Assembly (NCBI RefSeq): GCF_028401385.1
Contig: NZ_JAQOMR010000001.1
Span: 126,501-190,500, forward strand
Direction of reading: 5' to 3'
DNA: 64,000 nt
DNA from: Marinicella algicola
Lineage (GTDB): Bacteria > Pseudomonadota > Gammaproteobacteria > Xanthomonadales > Marinicellaceae
Position numbers and translations under genes: made by a program
Notes under the pieces: generated by a model
Databases searched by the model: none
Told to the model about the DNA's origin: nothing
The model's input: the letters and a program-made list of their open reading frames with translations, nothing else
Part shown: positions 18,265 through 29,024 of the stretch, piece by piece
Numbering within the stretch: position 1 is the stretch's first letter
Layout of the letters: each line of letters begins with the position of its first letter

Positions 18265-18993
18265 ATGCGTGTTCGTATCGTGCAGGCGCATCCCGAGCCT
18301 GCGTCCTACAATGGGGCCATGTCGCAGCGTGCGCACGAGGCTTTGGAAGGGGCGGGACATGAAGTTTCGCTTCAGGATCTCGTCGCCTCCGGGTTCGATC
18401 CCGTGGAGGCCGCGCGACATTATCCCGATCGAACCGAAGCCGAAACCTTCGCTCCTCTGGCCGAACAGCGGCATGGCTGGAAGAGCGGCCACCTGCCCGC
18501 CGATGTCCGTCGCGAGATCGATGCGTTGGAATGGGCCGATCTGCTGATCCTGCAATTCCCGCTCTGGTGGCACGGGCCGCCTGCGATCCTGAAAGGTTGG
18601 TTCGATCGGGTGTTCGTCAGTGGCGGGCTCTATACCAGTCGGATGCGCTACGACACGGGGTACTTCCGAGGCAAGCGCGCGCTGGTTTCGGTCACCTCCG
18701 GCGCGCCGGAGGCGGCGCTTGGACCTGGCGCGCGTGGCGGGGACTTCGAGACGATGCTCTGGCCGCTGCAGTACTCACTGCACTATCTGGGGTTTTCCGT
18801 GCTGCGGCCGTTTATCTCCCACGGGGTGCAGGGGCATGGCTATACCTATGAGGGGGCCGACAGCCTGCGGCTGCGGCTGAGGCACAATCTGAATGAGTGG
18901 GCCGGATATGTGCTGCGGGCCGACACTCTTGAGCCCCTGACATTCCCGGGATGGAGCGACTGGGACAGCGACGGACGTGCGACGGCCCGGTAG
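18265..18993 (+). CDS. NAD(P)H:quinone oxidoreductase, NQO1/MdaB type
   Basis: 242-residue flavodoxin-like fold protein. It has the N-terminal FAD-phosphate region IVQAHPEPASYNGAM, the central LLILQFPLWWHGPPAILKGW and FDRVFVSGGLY that shape the flavin and substrate pocket, and VSVTSGAPEAAL. It should reduce quinones by two electrons in the cytoplasm. The start ATG 18265 has AAGGAAAGGAG upstream. It is followed convergently by an AraC regulator remnant that may once have controlled it. Confidence 0.85.
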   Translation: MRVRIVQAHPEPASYNGAMSQRAHEALEGAGHEVSLQDLVASGFDPVEAARHYPDRTEAETFAPLAEQRHGWKSGHLPADVRREIDALEWADLLILQFPLWWHGPPAILKGWFDRVFVSGGLYTSRMRYDTGYFRGKRALVSVTSGAPEAALGPGARGGDFETMLWPLQYSLHYLGFSVLRPFISHGVQGHGYTYEGADSLRLRLRHNLNEWAGYVLRADTLEPLTFPGWSDWDSDGRATAR

Positions 18994-19001
18994 AGCCGGG
19001 T

Positions 19002-19420
19002 TCAGGACCGCATCCGGCGCTGGAACTGCCCTGGGGTGATCCCGTGGGCGGCGTGGAAGGCGGCGACGTAACCGCTCGCCGTGGCATAGCCCGCGGTATG
19101 CGCGGCGACTTGCACGTTGGCCCGACCATAAGCGGGGCAATTTCCTTGCGAGCCGCAGTTCCCTCATCCAGGCAGTCCAGTTTCGCCCGGTGTTGCGGTT
19201 GACGAGGCGTTGCAGGCTGCGACGCGACAGGTCGAGCGACTGTTCATCTCCCTCCAGATGGGGCACGCCGGTCCGCGTGCGGGGCGCTTGCCAGCGTTCT
19301 GATTAGCTCATTCTCAAGAGCCTTCAACGCGAAGGGGGCCGGATGCGATGGCAGGGGAGCTGTCCGCGCCGGTGGGCATGGACGCCAGGCATGGCGCTGG
19401 CCTAAAATCCTGTGACCGTA
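19002..19420 (-). pseudogene. AraC-family transcriptional regulator, C-terminal remnant, frameshifted
   Basis: Pieces of an AraC DNA-binding domain in successive frames: FALKALENELIRTLASAPHA, then DLSRRSLQRLVNRNTGRNWT with WMRELRLARK (first helix-turn-helix), then VQVAAHTAGYATASGYVAAF and HGITPGQFQRRMRS (second helix-turn-helix and C-terminus, stop at 19002). At least three indels are needed. The N-terminal sensing domain is not recognisable upstream. Convergent with the quinone reductase gene. Confidence 0.65.
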
Positions 19421-20032
19421 CCGATCACGGGACTGCCATCCTCGATAAAGCCACGGTCTCGTCTCTCTGCATTCTGGCACCTCCCCGACATCATCCGTCA
19501 TCCGCACGATATATTTTTCCATCCCTTCCGTCAGGATCGCGCGGACGCGGATCGGAGGACGGGATGCAAATATCGGATATAGGGCTGCTCATGGGGGCGA
19601 CCCTGTTGGCGGATGGCGCAACGAGATCGCGGGCGGAGGCCCCTTCTTCACCTTCCCGGCGCTCAACCGCTGGCATATGCGGAAAAATGTGGCAATAGGG
19701 CCCGTCACGGGCATGGCGGAGGGGCTGTGGCCCTCCATGGCGGCTATTTCGGGGCGGGGCGTTCTGCTTCTGGTGCTGCTGACGGTGACAGCAGACGAAG
19801 ACCGCTCACGGTTGAACGTAGTCATCGGAAAGGTCGTCTTAAAGGAGGCCTAGGTCGCATTGGGCAAGGATCGAGGGGTGTGATGATAGATGGTGTGGGG
19901 CACTGGCCCCATTTGGACGCACCCCGGATATGCCTGGAAGAGATACTGGGTTTCCTTGCATCCAAGGCACGAAGACATGCCCTAAACCTGTCCAAGCGAT
20001 GGCGGGCAGCTCAACCAATCCTCGCTGCATGG
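19421..20032. other. Degenerate region with possible TauE/SafE-permease and hydrolase scraps
   Basis: About 610 bases with no intact gene. On the plus strand 19620-19740 reads NEIAGGGPFFTFPALN, which resembles the AGGG(S/P)FxTFPAL motif of TauE/SafE sulfite-exporter-type permeases, followed by a hydrophobic segment GVLLLVLLTV. On the same strand 19880-19960 reads MIDGVGHWPHLDAPRICLEE, like the C-terminal catalytic-His region of an alpha/beta hydrolase. Both are too short to be more than relics and the identifications are tentative. Confidence 0.4.
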
Positions 20033-20762
20033 TCATCCAGAAAGCAGGAAATGGGAGCGGGTGCGTTCAATGACAATCTGGCGAAATGAGACATTCGCCG
20101 GAGCGGACAAAGCGAAAAGGATCGCATCGACGACGTCCTTGTTTGTCAGACTTTCATTGATCCCGCGTTCTCTGTCCCACTCCGGCGGCACGTCTTCGAT
20201 CATACCCGGATAGATCGATGTCACGCGGACCGAGCTCCCCGCAGCTCCTCGAGAAGCCCTTCGCAAAGCCATCCTGGGCCGCTTTTGCGGCCCGGAATGG
20301 CAGTGAGGCTCCCGCAAACCTCGTATACGGCAAGCCCGACATCGATACGACCGTGTGAATATCCGCGTGCGCCCTGGCCTTGAGCAAGGGCAGCAGTTGC
20401 CGTGTAAGGACCAATGTACCGGTAACCGCGGAGTTGACCACTGCCGATATCTGATCGTTGGTTTGATGCTCAAGGGCTCCGCCTGTCCAATGAGCGCCGT
20501 TGTTGACAAGGATGTCGATGTCTGGATGAGCGATGGCAATCTCGGCGGCCGCTTGACTCACTGATGCAGTGTCGGACAGGTCGCAAACCACGATGTCCGG
20601 CCTCGCGGAGCTATCGTTGAATATTACGTCAGCAATGTCTTGCAGGGCATGTTCGGATCGGCCCAGCAAGATGGGAATCGCCCCCAGGCGCGCGGCAACA
20701 ATCGACAACGCTCTGCCGAGACCACGGCCCGCACCCGTAATAACCATTTTTCTGTTGCGCAC
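20033..20762 (-). pseudogene. Short-chain dehydrogenase/reductase, frameshifted
   Basis: From GTG 20762 or ATG 20747: MVITGAGRGLGRALSIVAAR (cofactor loop), VVCDLSDTASV, DILVNNGAHWTGG, VVSMSGLPYTRF, then RAAKAAQDGFAKGF. The usual YxxxK Tyr is replaced: the segment reads SLPFRAAKAA, so the catalytic Tyr is Phe. A frame change near 20240 leads to VRVTSIYPGMIEDV and the C-terminus ending at 20033. The Phe could also reflect a non-catalytic SDR. Directly downstream of ada on the same strand. Confidence 0.72.
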
Positions 20763-20805
20763 CGTTGCCTCTTTTCCGCTGAAGGCATGGCAGCCGTGGC
20801 CATGC

Positions 20806-21869
20806 TCACGCCGGGGCTTCCTTTTCGAGAAGAGCGCGTTTGCGCTCCACACCCCAGCGATACCCGGAAAGCGCGCCATCGTTCCTGACGACCCGATGGC
20901 ATGGAATAGCCACTGCGATCTTGTTCGCGCCGCAGGCCCGGGCCACGGCCCGAGCAGCCTTCGGTTCTCCGATTTCACGGGCGATGTCGGTATAGGACGC
21001 TGTCCGGCCTGGCGGGATCTGCCGCAGAGCCTGCCATACGCGTTTCTGAAACGCGGTTCCGCGTATGTCGAGCGGCAGGTCCAGGCCGATCTGCGGTGCC
21101 TCGATGAAACCCACCACCTGAGCGATATGCGCCTCGAACGCTTCATCGCCGCCGATCAAATTGGCTTTGGGAAAGCGATCCTGGAGGTCACGGAGCAATT
21201 GCTCCGGATCGTCGCCAAGGCTGATCGCGCAAATTCCCCGCAAACTTTGGGCTACGAGTATCGCTCCAAGCGAACATTGGGCCATGGCAAAGCGGATGTC
21301 GGTGTCCGCGCCACCGTTCCTGTAGGCGGTCGGTGTCATTCCGAGCACGTCGTTGGAACGTTCATAGAAGCGGCTGTTGGTATTGAAGCCGGCGCTGTAA
21401 ATGACGCCGGTGACGCTCTCCGTCTGCTCTGCAAGCCCGGTCCGAATCTTGCTGGCCTGGTGTGCCGAGGCCCACTGTTTCGGCGTCAGGCCTGTGATCG
21501 CCTTGAACTGACGATGGAAGTAGAAGGGGCTTAATCCGATCCGCCGGGCCAGTTCATCGAGCTTTGGGGTCTTGTCCGAGGCCTCGATCAGCCGGCAGGC
21601 CTCGGCGATAATCTCTGCATTCGCTTCCGCCAACGAGTGCCCGTTCGGGTTGCACCGTAGACAGGCGCGATAGCCTGCTGCTTCCGCTTCCGCAGGCGTG
21701 TCGTAAAGGTCACGTTCGTCGGCTTCGCCCTCCGTGAGGGGCAAGAAGGCCGACAGTAAATGCCGGTTGTTTTTACGGCAAAGACGAAAGAACCGTCAGC
21801 CTCGGCATCACGCGCCACCACGCTCTGCCAGCGTGGATCAAGTTCGGTGGATGTCTGCTTTTCGACCAT
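20806..21869 (-). pseudogene. ada: Ada-type O6-alkylguanine-DNA methyltransferase / transcriptional regulator, one frameshift
   Basis: Adaptive-response protein that removes methyl groups from DNA and activates repair genes. From ATG 21869: the N-terminal zinc/methyl-acceptor domain (GIYCRPSCPSRRAKPTN, then ACLRCNPNG, giving the four Cys), an AraC-type helix-turn-helix (LDELARRIGLSPFYFHRQFK), and the C-terminal methyltransferase with RGTAFQKRVWQAL, GRTASYTDIAREIG and active-site Cys in AVAIPCHRVV. A single frame change near 21710, between the first and second Cys pairs, splits it. The total of about 355 residues is normal for Ada. Confidence 0.88.
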
Positions 21870-22053
21870 GTCAGACTCGTTCGATTGAAGATGTCGAGAA
21901 CACCATAGGAGAACCAGTGCCGATCTCACTCCGTTCCTTGCTTTCAAAACAGGGCTTCGGAATTTGAGCGCAAGAAACGGATCGCGCAGCACATTCCTTA
22001 CATGACATCGTCGTCTCGCCGAACACCCCACTGGCAGAAGCAGAGGACTTGAC

Positions 22054-23018
22054 GTGTCGACAGCATCAACAACCAACCGCCCGATGACCGCTTTCGAATG
22101 GGTCATGCTGCTTGCTCTCGCCATTGTGTGGGGCGGTTCGTTCTTCTTTAACGGCATTGCGGTTCTGGAACTGCCGGTCTTCACCGTGGTGGTGTCCCGC
22201 GTGGCGCTGGCCGCGATCATTCTGCTTGTCATCATGCGGTTGCGGGGAGAACGCATGCCCCGCGACAGACGTGTCTGGGCGGCGTTTTTCGGCATGGGCC
22301 TTTTGAATAACGCCATCCCGTTTTCGCTGATCGTCTGGGGACAGCAGCACATCGCCTCGGGCGTGGCCTCGATCCTGAACGCCTCGACGCCGCTGTTTAC
22401 AGTCATTCTTGCCCACCTCCTGACCCGCGATGAACGCATGACGGGGGCAAGTTGTCGGGCGTGCTGATCGGCTTCATCGGAGTCGCAGTTATGATCGGTA
22501 CGGATGCGTTCCGCGATTTCGGCGTGAATGTCGCGGCACAGCTGCTTTGTCTCGCCGGGGCGGTTTCCTATGCCTTCGCAGGCATCTACGGGCGCCGTTT
22601 CAGGGCAATGGGCGTTACGCCGATGAGCACAGCGACCGGGCAGGTCGTAGCGTCGAGTCTCATCATGTTGCCGCTCGTCATGGTGGTGGATCGTCCCTGG
22701 ACGCTCCAGGCACCCAGCCTGAACGCTATCGGTGCATTGATCGGTGTGGCGGCGATCTCAACCGCATTGGCCTATGTTCTGTATTTCCGCATTCTTGCCA
22801 CGGCAGGGGCAACCAACCTGCTCCTTGTGACCTTCCTCATTCCGGTAAGCGCCATTCTTCTCGGCACCCTGATTCTCGGCGAAGTCCTGCTTGCCCGCCA
22901 TTTCGCGGGCATGGCGCTGATCGGCGTCGGACTGGCAGCGATCGATGGACGACCATGGAAGGCCGTCCGTACAACAGCCTTTCGAAAAAGGAAACGACGA
23001 CATCATGACCAGGAATGA
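22054..23018 (+). pseudogene. EamA/DMT-family transporter, one frameshift
   Basis: About 320-residue ten-helix drug/metabolite exporter. The first EamA repeat is WVMLLALAIVWGGSFFFNGI to HIASGVASILNASTPLFTVI. A frame change at about 22445 (after LTRDERMTG) leads into the second repeat, LSGVLIGFIGVAVMIGTDAF to AKYLYF-type helices (LAYVLYFRILATAGATNLLL). The start is GTG 22054. The stop at 23018 overlaps the next gene by 14 bases, so they are probably one operon, divergent from ada. Confidence 0.82.
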
Positions 23019-23232
23019 CCTACGCTGGCAGGCTATCCAGACTTGCGATACGCAGGCTGCCGGAACATTCGTTTATGGAAACAAAGCCGACGGTCTCTAC
23101 CATTCCCCACTTTGCCACAACCGCCCGACTGATCGGGACGCTGTCCTGTTTTTCGATACGCCGGATGAGGCTCGGAAGCACGGCTTCAAAGCCTGCAATG
23201 CGTGTTCCCCGATCATGCCGCGTGGGTGGTGA
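23005..23232 (+). CDS. Stand-alone Ada-like metal-binding domain protein with first Cys replaced by His
   Basis: 75-residue protein from ATG 23005 with AAGGA upstream. It aligns to the N-terminal zinc domain of Ada: WQAIQTCDTQAAGTFVYGNK, GLYHSPLCHNRPTDRD, then FDTPDEARKHGFKACNACSP. In Ada the motif is GxYCRPSC, where the first Cys is a zinc ligand and the methyl-phosphotriester acceptor; here that position is His, leaving H-C-C-C. No helix-turn-helix or methyltransferase domain follows. It may be a zinc protein without acceptor function, or a decayed remnant. Position in the EamA transcript next to a full ada gene is suggestive but unexplained. Confidence 0.65.
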   Translation: MTRNDLRWQAIQTCDTQAAGTFVYGNKADGLYHSPLCHNRPTDRDAVLFFDTPDEARKHGFKACNACSPIMPRGW

Positions 23233-23329
23233 GCGCAAGTCGCTGGATGTAATGAATAGTCAGATAGTAAGGAACTCCTCATTCACACCGCTCCTCGACC
23301 AGCTGATCGTTGAAACAAGGAGATTTCAG

Positions 23330-23997
23330 TTGCGTATCATGTGTCCGAATGGATGGGGCGGCAAGCTTTGTGATCACCTGCAGAATTACCTTCGCGAAAC
23401 ATCGCCCGACGTGCTGTGCCTCCAGGAGGTCGTGCACACGCCCGACACGCAACAAGGCTGGTTGACCTATCGCGATGGCGAACATGTCCTGCCACAGCGC
23501 GCGAACTTCTTTCGCGACGTCTGCGAGGCCTTGCCGGGACACACGGCCACGTTCTGCCCGGCGGCGCAGGGTGTTCTCTGGGACTATGAAAGGGGCTGGC
23601 CGGTGACAATCGCGCATATGCATAGCCTGCGGGATCGGCGCGGGAAAATGGACACGCCCGAGCGCATGCAACAGGCGCAAAGGCTTGCCAGCCTTGCCAC
23701 AGGCGTTTCAGAACCGGGCGATCGCCTTATCATATGCGGCGACTTCAACGTCGAACCGGACAGCCAGACCTTCGAGGTGTTCAGCGAAATCGGCATGGAT
23801 GAACTTGTGACTGGCCGCGGGTTTTCCGGCACGCGCTCGTCGCACTACAAAAACCGGGCCGGTTCGCCGATTACATGCTGGTCAATGGCGCGGTCGAGGT
23901 CGTCTCGTTCGAGGTGCCCGAACACCCCGAGGTCTCGGACCATCTGCCGCCCCTGTCCGGAATTTCCAGTCCCAATAGCGTATCCGGTCCTCCTTGA
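23330..23997 (+). pseudogene. Endonuclease/exonuclease/phosphatase-family protein with internal deletion and frameshift
   Basis: TTG start at 23330 with a strong AAGGAG 7 bases upstream. The N-terminus CPNGWGGKLCDHLQ-YLRE-PDVLCLQEVV carries the metal-binding Glu (LQEVV). ICGDFNVEPDSQTF carries the catalytic Asp-X-Asn. The last conserved block DYMLVNGAVEVVSFEVPE to EVSDHLPPLSG, with the Ser-Asp-His motif, is in another frame from about 23870. Between GVLWD and YERGWPVTIAHMH the roughly 50 residues usual in this subfamily are absent, so an internal in-frame deletion is likely. Hydrolyses phosphodiesters in the family; no specific substrate. Confidence 0.65.
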
Positions 23998-24166
23998 GCG
24001 AACAGCCGTACCATCATGCACGCGAGTGTAAAACGCCATCACGATCACGCATGACGGTCGTAGCCGCTTTGGTTGAAGTTAAAGTGTTTTGTCCGAATGG
24101 TTTCATTGCTCTCTCCAACCGCGTCTTGTCTTGTGATTGCCATCACCTCCGTGGGATAGATCCGGT

Positions 24167-25325
24167 ATGAATTCCACCCGCTCCGTGTCGCCACATCGGT
24201 TGCCCGCTACTGACTGGTGGTCGGTGGCCACCGTCATCATTGGGATCACCGTCTTTGCCGTGGCGCAGGGGATGACCTATCCTCTTATCTCATTGCTTCT
24301 CGGCCAGATGGGCGCATCTGACACGATCGTTGGCCTCAACGCGGCCGCCTTTATGCTTGGTTTGGGAGTGTCGGTGATCGTCGTGCCCGCACTGACGCTA
24401 AATCTTAAGGCTGGGCAAGTGATTGTTGCCGGCCTGCTGGGCGCAGCGGTAATTCTGGCGGGGTTCGCTGCTACCGAGGACCTGAGGATTTGGTTCATCC
24501 TGCGCTTCGCCCTGGGCTTTTGCGTCAATACCATTTACGTCTTTGGCGAGGCCTGGCTGAACGCTGCCACTGCCGACGCGGTGCGCGGTCGCGTCTCGGG
24601 CGTTTATGGCGCGGGCATGTCTGCGGGGTTTGTGATAGGTCCGCTGGCCATCCCGGTGCTGGGCACGGACGATGGATTGGCCTTCGCCGCCTGCGCGGTG
24701 CTGGTCTCTCTCGTTGCTTTTGGTCTCGCGCTTCTGTCGCGCCGCGCTCGGATCGAGCCGGACAAACTGGTGCTCGCCGACCTTCCGCGGTTTGTTCGTG
24801 CCGCGCCGTTGCTTGTCTTCCTGATTGTGATTTTTGGCTTCGTGGACGCCACAGTCCTTTCACTCTCACCGTTGCACCTCACGGCAGGCGGTGTTAGCGC
24901 CGCAACTGCAGCGACCTTTGTGGCAGTCATGCACATGGGCATGATCGTTGCTCAGCCGCTGCTGGGGGTGGTGCTGGACAAAGTGGATCGCAGGCTCGTG
25001 GCGGCAGGATGCATGGCTGCGACAGGTCTGGCTTTCGGCCTGCTTGTCTTCGTACCAGCGACGGGAGCCCTTATCTGGGTGCTTGGCGCGCTCGGAGGGG
25101 CGGCATTCTTCGGCATCTACACCAGCGCGCTTGCAATTCTGGGGCAGGAACATAGCGGTGCAATGCTGGTGGCAGGCGCCTCCGCCTTCTCGCTCGCTTA
25201 CGCCTTCGGGGAGTGATCGGACCCTCTATCACTGGCGGTTTGGTCGATCTTGTTCCCGGCACGACTTTTGCGCCCGTGGCGATCCTGGGCTTTTTGGAGC
25301 GCTACTTGTCATGTGGCGGCGGTAA
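24167..25325 (+). pseudogene. MFS transporter, frameshifted near the C-terminus
   Basis: About 385-residue, 12-helix permease of the YcaD/YfkF-like group. It begins MNSTRSVSPHRL, then WWSVATVIIGITVFAVAQGM and GQMGASDTIVGLNAAAFMLG. The frame is open to 25216, where an indel shifts VIGPSITGGLVDLVPGT out of frame. A second shift near 25295 is needed to reach the natural C-terminus ALLVMWRR at 25325. Everything before residue 349 is normal. Substrate unknown; probably efflux. Confidence 0.75.
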
Positions 25326-25619
25326 AGACAGGTCAGCGATGGTCATCCGCACCATCATCGCTGGGGTGGCCGATGCACCCGGCGCGGCGCATCCATATAG
25401 AGCATCGTACGCAAAACTGGCCCCGGTTTCGCGCAGAAACCGATGCGACCACAAAAGGACAGAGCGGCAAAGCAGTTCAGCTTGAGCGCGCGCCGCTCTC
25501 GCTCCGGTCCATGGTTTTCGCTCATGTGAGGGCAAGTCACTCAGCCAACACATTCTCAGATGGACGTTTTGGGGTGTGTCTGTTCATGCATTTCAACACT
25601 GATTGTATTGCGAAGTTGC
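25326..25619. other. Intergenic stretch between the MFS and flavin oxidoreductase genes
   Basis: 294 bases between two convergent genes. Short open frames have no domain signal. I see no clear terminator hairpin. Confidence 0.4.
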
Positions 25620-26820
25620 TTAGAAACGGCGAAGCCAGATTTCCGTGCGCTTCTTGTCGCGTGCCTTGTAGGTCTCAAGAGCTGCCCGCAAATCGTCTGT
25701 CGTCGACAGACCGCAATCTTCACCGATCTCGGTCAGCCGCATCGTATACCATGCGGTCACACCGCCCTCCGGAGGATCGGTGAAACTCGGAAATGCCGGA
25801 TTTGCCACGTGCCGCGTTTGCCAGAGACTTGGTAGTGACGGCTCAAGGGCAAGCGCTCGCGCCATGCCGACGAGGTCGACGGCGCCGCCGGCCACCGCCT
25901 CCTCAGCCTGGCCCAGTGTCTTGAATCCGCCTGTCGCCATCAGGGGCTTTGTCGTCACCGCCCGGGCGCGCATGGCGAAATCGACGAAATAGGGACCCTT
26001 GCCGCCGCTGTCGGAAGCGGACCGGGCGCCTGGAAAATACGTTCCACCGCTGATATCGATCAGGTCGAGTTCGGTCCCGTCCAACGCGGCGATCACCGAC
26101 AATGCGTCTTCAGCGTCGAGACCGCCTTCCAACTGGTCAGATGAATTGAGCTTCAAGCCAACGGGAAAGTCCGGACCGACGGCCGCGCGCACTGCCCCCA
26201 CGACCTCGAGCAAGAGCCGCATCCGCCCGGCAATGGAGCCGCCATAGTCATCGGTGCGCCGATTGAACAGAGGTGACAGAAACTGGCTGATCAGGAAGCC
26301 ATGGGCGGCATGAATTTCGACCCCGCCAAACCCTCCGTCCCGAGCCAGTCGCGCCGTTCGCGCAAACTCGAAAGGCAGTGCCGCGATCTCGTCCCGCGAC
26401 AGCTCCGCGCAGATCAAGCCGGGCAGATTGAGTGCGCTCGGACCCTTGGGGGTGCTGGTCGAGGGGTAAGCCAGGGCGCCGGCGTGACCGAGCTGGAGCC
26501 AGAGCTGGGCACCATGCCTGGTGCCGGCTCGGGCAAGCGCCTCGAACCGTTCCAGATCGGCGGTGTCGTCGAGAACGAGGTTGCCCGGTTTCTCGGCAAA
26601 TTTGCCGCTCCCTGAACCTCTCCGATAATCGACAGGGCCACACCGCCCTCGGCCCAGCGTTGATACAACCTGATCTGTGCTTGCGTGGGATGCCCTGTCC
26701 CATCGCCCAGGAGTCCGACATTGCTGCTTTCACGATGCGATTTTTCAATACAGTGCCGCAGGGCAGCAGCAGTGGCTCGAACAAAATACCCTGGCGATTG
26801 TCATGCGTGGTTTGGCTCAC
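25620..26820 (-). pseudogene. NADH:flavin oxidoreductase, old-yellow-enzyme-like, multiply frameshifted
   Basis: FMN-dependent TIM-barrel ene-reductase. N-terminus from ATG 26820: ILFEPLLLPCGTVLKNRIVK and AAMSDS. Frame changes near 26700 lead to YQRWAEGGVALSIIGEVQGA. After another change the long second frame runs DGGFGGVEIHAAHGFLISQF, LSPLFNRRTDDYGGSIAGRM (the family signature HAAHGYLxxQFLSPxxNxRxDxYGG), VGLKLNSSDQLEGG and LMATGGFKTLGQAEEAV, ending at 25620. The flavin and substrate His-X-X-His motif (HAAH) is intact. At least three indels separate the pieces. Confidence 0.8.
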
Positions 26821-26866
26821 AACCGGTTTTCCTCCTTGTGGTCCGCTTTGCTGTCAAAATCTGAAC

Positions 26867-27742
26867 TCAGGCAAGCAGATCTGACAGACGATAATCGCCG
26901 GTTTTCGGTTCCCAACCGGTCGCCTGTCGCAGTTTGTGTGATGACATTTGCTGATCAAGCGTTGGCCCCTTGGCCCAGTCGCCGTGGCGTTCGGCAAGAC
27001 CTTCGACGCCCAGGATCGACGGTTCAAGCGTATTGCCATGCCGGTCAGCCAAGGTTTTCACAATGTCGCTCACCCGGACACCTTGTTCTGCACCGGCGTT
27101 GAAATGCCCGGTCAGGTCATGTCTTTCCAGCAGATCGCAATAGGCGCGAGCGAGGTCAGAGCGATGTATTATTGGCCAACGTGTATCGGGGCTTCCCCAA
27201 ATTTCAATCGTGCGCCCGCCTCGTGCGGCGTCAATAAACTCTTCAAACACGCCGCCGTCCTCGGAATAAACCATCGCAGGATGAATGACGGCGGTTGAGA
27301 GGAATTCGGCACGCAACAGCTTTTCGGCATGGCTCACCATCCAAGCAAATGCTGGTAGGGGATTAAACGGCCAACCTTCCGTTGCTACTTCATCTCCGGT
27401 CTTGCCATAGAGCCAACATCCGCCAGTGTAGAGCAGACGACGAGTTTTCGTTGCATTCGCCGATGCATGGAGCAGAGCAGATACAACCCGCGCATCAATA
27501 TCTCCCATGTCCTCAGTAAAAGTTGCGGCGGTTTGGATAATGGCATCATGGTCGATGGCGTCGTTCACCCATGCTTCCGGTGCGCGCATGTCGCCTCGAT
27601 AAGGTATTGCGCCGAGGTTCCTGATCTTTTCTTCAGAGACCTCGGAACGGCATAGAGCGACAACGTCGTGCGATCGGGAGCGCAGTTCGCGAACAATTGC
27701 GGTGCCAATGGACCCCGTTCCACCCAGAATGAATACCCGCAT
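26867..27742 (-). CDS. NAD-dependent epimerase/dehydratase-family protein
   Basis: 291-residue extended SDR from ATG 27742 (MRVFILGGTGSIGTAIVREL) with GAGGGA just upstream; the in-frame extension to 27769 adds an unlikely leader. The cofactor loop GGTGSIG, YRGDMRAPEAW and HDAIIQTAATF are clear. GGCWLYGKTGDEVATEG holds the region of the catalytic Ser/Tyr, here in a variant form. RWPIIHRSDLARAYCDLLER is typical of the family's C-terminal part. Intact. It lies upstream, on the same strand, of the frameshifted flavin oxidoreductase gene. Reaction unknown. Confidence 0.82.
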   Translation of the reverse strand: MRVFILGGTGSIGTAIVRELRSRSHDVVALCRSEVSEEKIRNLGAIPYRGDMRAPEAWVNDAIDHDAIIQTAATFTEDMGDIDARVVSALLHASANATKTRRLLYTGGCWLYGKTGDEVATEGWPFNPLPAFAWMVSHAEKLLRAEFLSTAVIHPAMVYSEDGGVFEEFIDAARGGRTIEIWGSPDTRWPIIHRSDLARAYCDLLERHDLTGHFNAGAEQGVRVSDIVKTLADRHGNTLEPSILGVEGLAERHGDWAKGPTLDQQMSSHKLRQATGWEPKTGDYRLSDLLA

Positions 27743-27997
27743 GGCTCCCTCTATGTGCGCGAGTTGCATCGCCCGTTTACCTGCCTCAGACGATATTTTC
27801 AGTCAAACAACTTATCCGAAACTGCCATATCCGTTTTCCCGAAGCCGCATTTCATTGGCCACGGGAACAGCGGTTGGGCTTCGCGCGGGCAAGATGAGAA
27901 ACTGGCGGCATGGGAACCATCCAGGAACATTTTAGCTTGGCCGCCGAGCTGTACGGAAAGCCGGGACCACGTCAAGTGCGTCGGACGTCCGCTAACC
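27743..27997. other. Intergenic stretch between the epimerase and FtrA-like genes
   Basis: 255 bases without a supported gene. It should contain the promoter of the leftward epimerase gene and the 3' flank of the FtrA-like regulator. No clear operator or hairpin seen. Confidence 0.4.
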
Positions 27998-29024
27998 TCA
28001 GTTTGAAGCTGTATCACCATTTGTGTTCATATCTGAACAATTAGCAGACTGACCCAACGGGTCCTGCCTGAGGTGAAACCGGGTCCGGTAGGTCGCTGGC
28101 GACAAACCGCTGGCGGCGCGGAAATGCTGACGGAAATTCGTGGTTGTGCCGAAACCGGCTCGAACTGTAACCTCTTTTATGGACAGGGTTGTTTCCTCCA
28201 GAAGATCGCGCGCATAAGCCATACGCTGTCGCTGAAGCCAGTCGCCAGGTGCAAGACCGGTTGCCTCACTGATGTGCCGGTGAAGGGTACGAACGCTGAC
28301 ATGAGCCTCCGTCGCCATGCGTTCGACGGTCCATTTTTCGCCAATTCGCCTCTGAATCACTTCGAGCAATTTCGAGAGCCTCGCGCCGGACGGGGAGGAA
28401 GAGACCGCTCGATGAATTGCGATTGGCCGCCATCCCTGTGAGCCGCGACGACCAGTCTGCGCGCAACACTGTTGGCAGCTTTCGCTCCAAAATCCTTTCG
28501 GACAATATGGATGCACAGATCGAGTCCGGCGGCGCTTCCGGCCGATGTGAGGATATCGCCCTCATCGACATAAAGGGCGTCTCGTTCAACCACGATCTCC
28601 GGATAGCGAGATGACAATGCATCGAGGTGGCGCCAATGCGTCGTCGCACGCTTACCCGCAAGCAGGCCGGCCTGAGCGAGCAAGAAAGCCCCGCCGCAGA
28701 TCGCGACGATGCGGGTCCCTTTGCATTTGCCCGGCGGAGAGCATTGAGCAGCCTTTCGGGACCGGCTACGGCCGGCCCGCGCCAACCCGGAATGACAATC
28801 ATATCTGCCGCTTCGAGGAGTTCCAGCCCGCCATCTGCCTCCAGCCGCAATCCGCCGGCGCCCCGGATCGGTTCCGGCTCGACCGCGGCGGTTCTGCAGC
28901 GATACCAGCCGGATCCCATTTCAGGGCGTGACAGACCGAAGACTTCGAAGGCGCAGCCGAACTCGAATGTGCAGAGCTGGTCATAAGCAATGATGACGAC
29001 GAGTGGACGGAAGTCGTTTGGCAT
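27998..29024 (-). pseudogene. ftrA: FtrA/GlxA-type AraC transcriptional regulator, two frameshifts
   Basis: About 335-residue regulator with an N-terminal DJ-1/PfpI-like sensing domain and a C-terminal AraC DNA-binding domain. From ATG 29024: MPNDFRPLVVIIAYDQLCTF, EFGCAFEVFGLSRPE. The frame changes near 28740 into IVAICGGAFLLAQAGLLAGK (nucleophile-elbow-like Cys) and ATTHWRHLDALSSRYPEIVV, and again near 28380 into WTVERMATEAHVSVRTLHRH (first helix-turn-helix) and LSIKEVTVRAGFGTTTNFRQ (second). Such proteins often regulate neighbouring glutathione transferases or catabolic enzymes; a GST gene is divergent here. Confidence 0.78.

Noticed and set aside
20569..21534. A 321-codon plus-strand open frame
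   Set aside because: Antisense to the SDR and ada genes, both with clear catalytic motifs.
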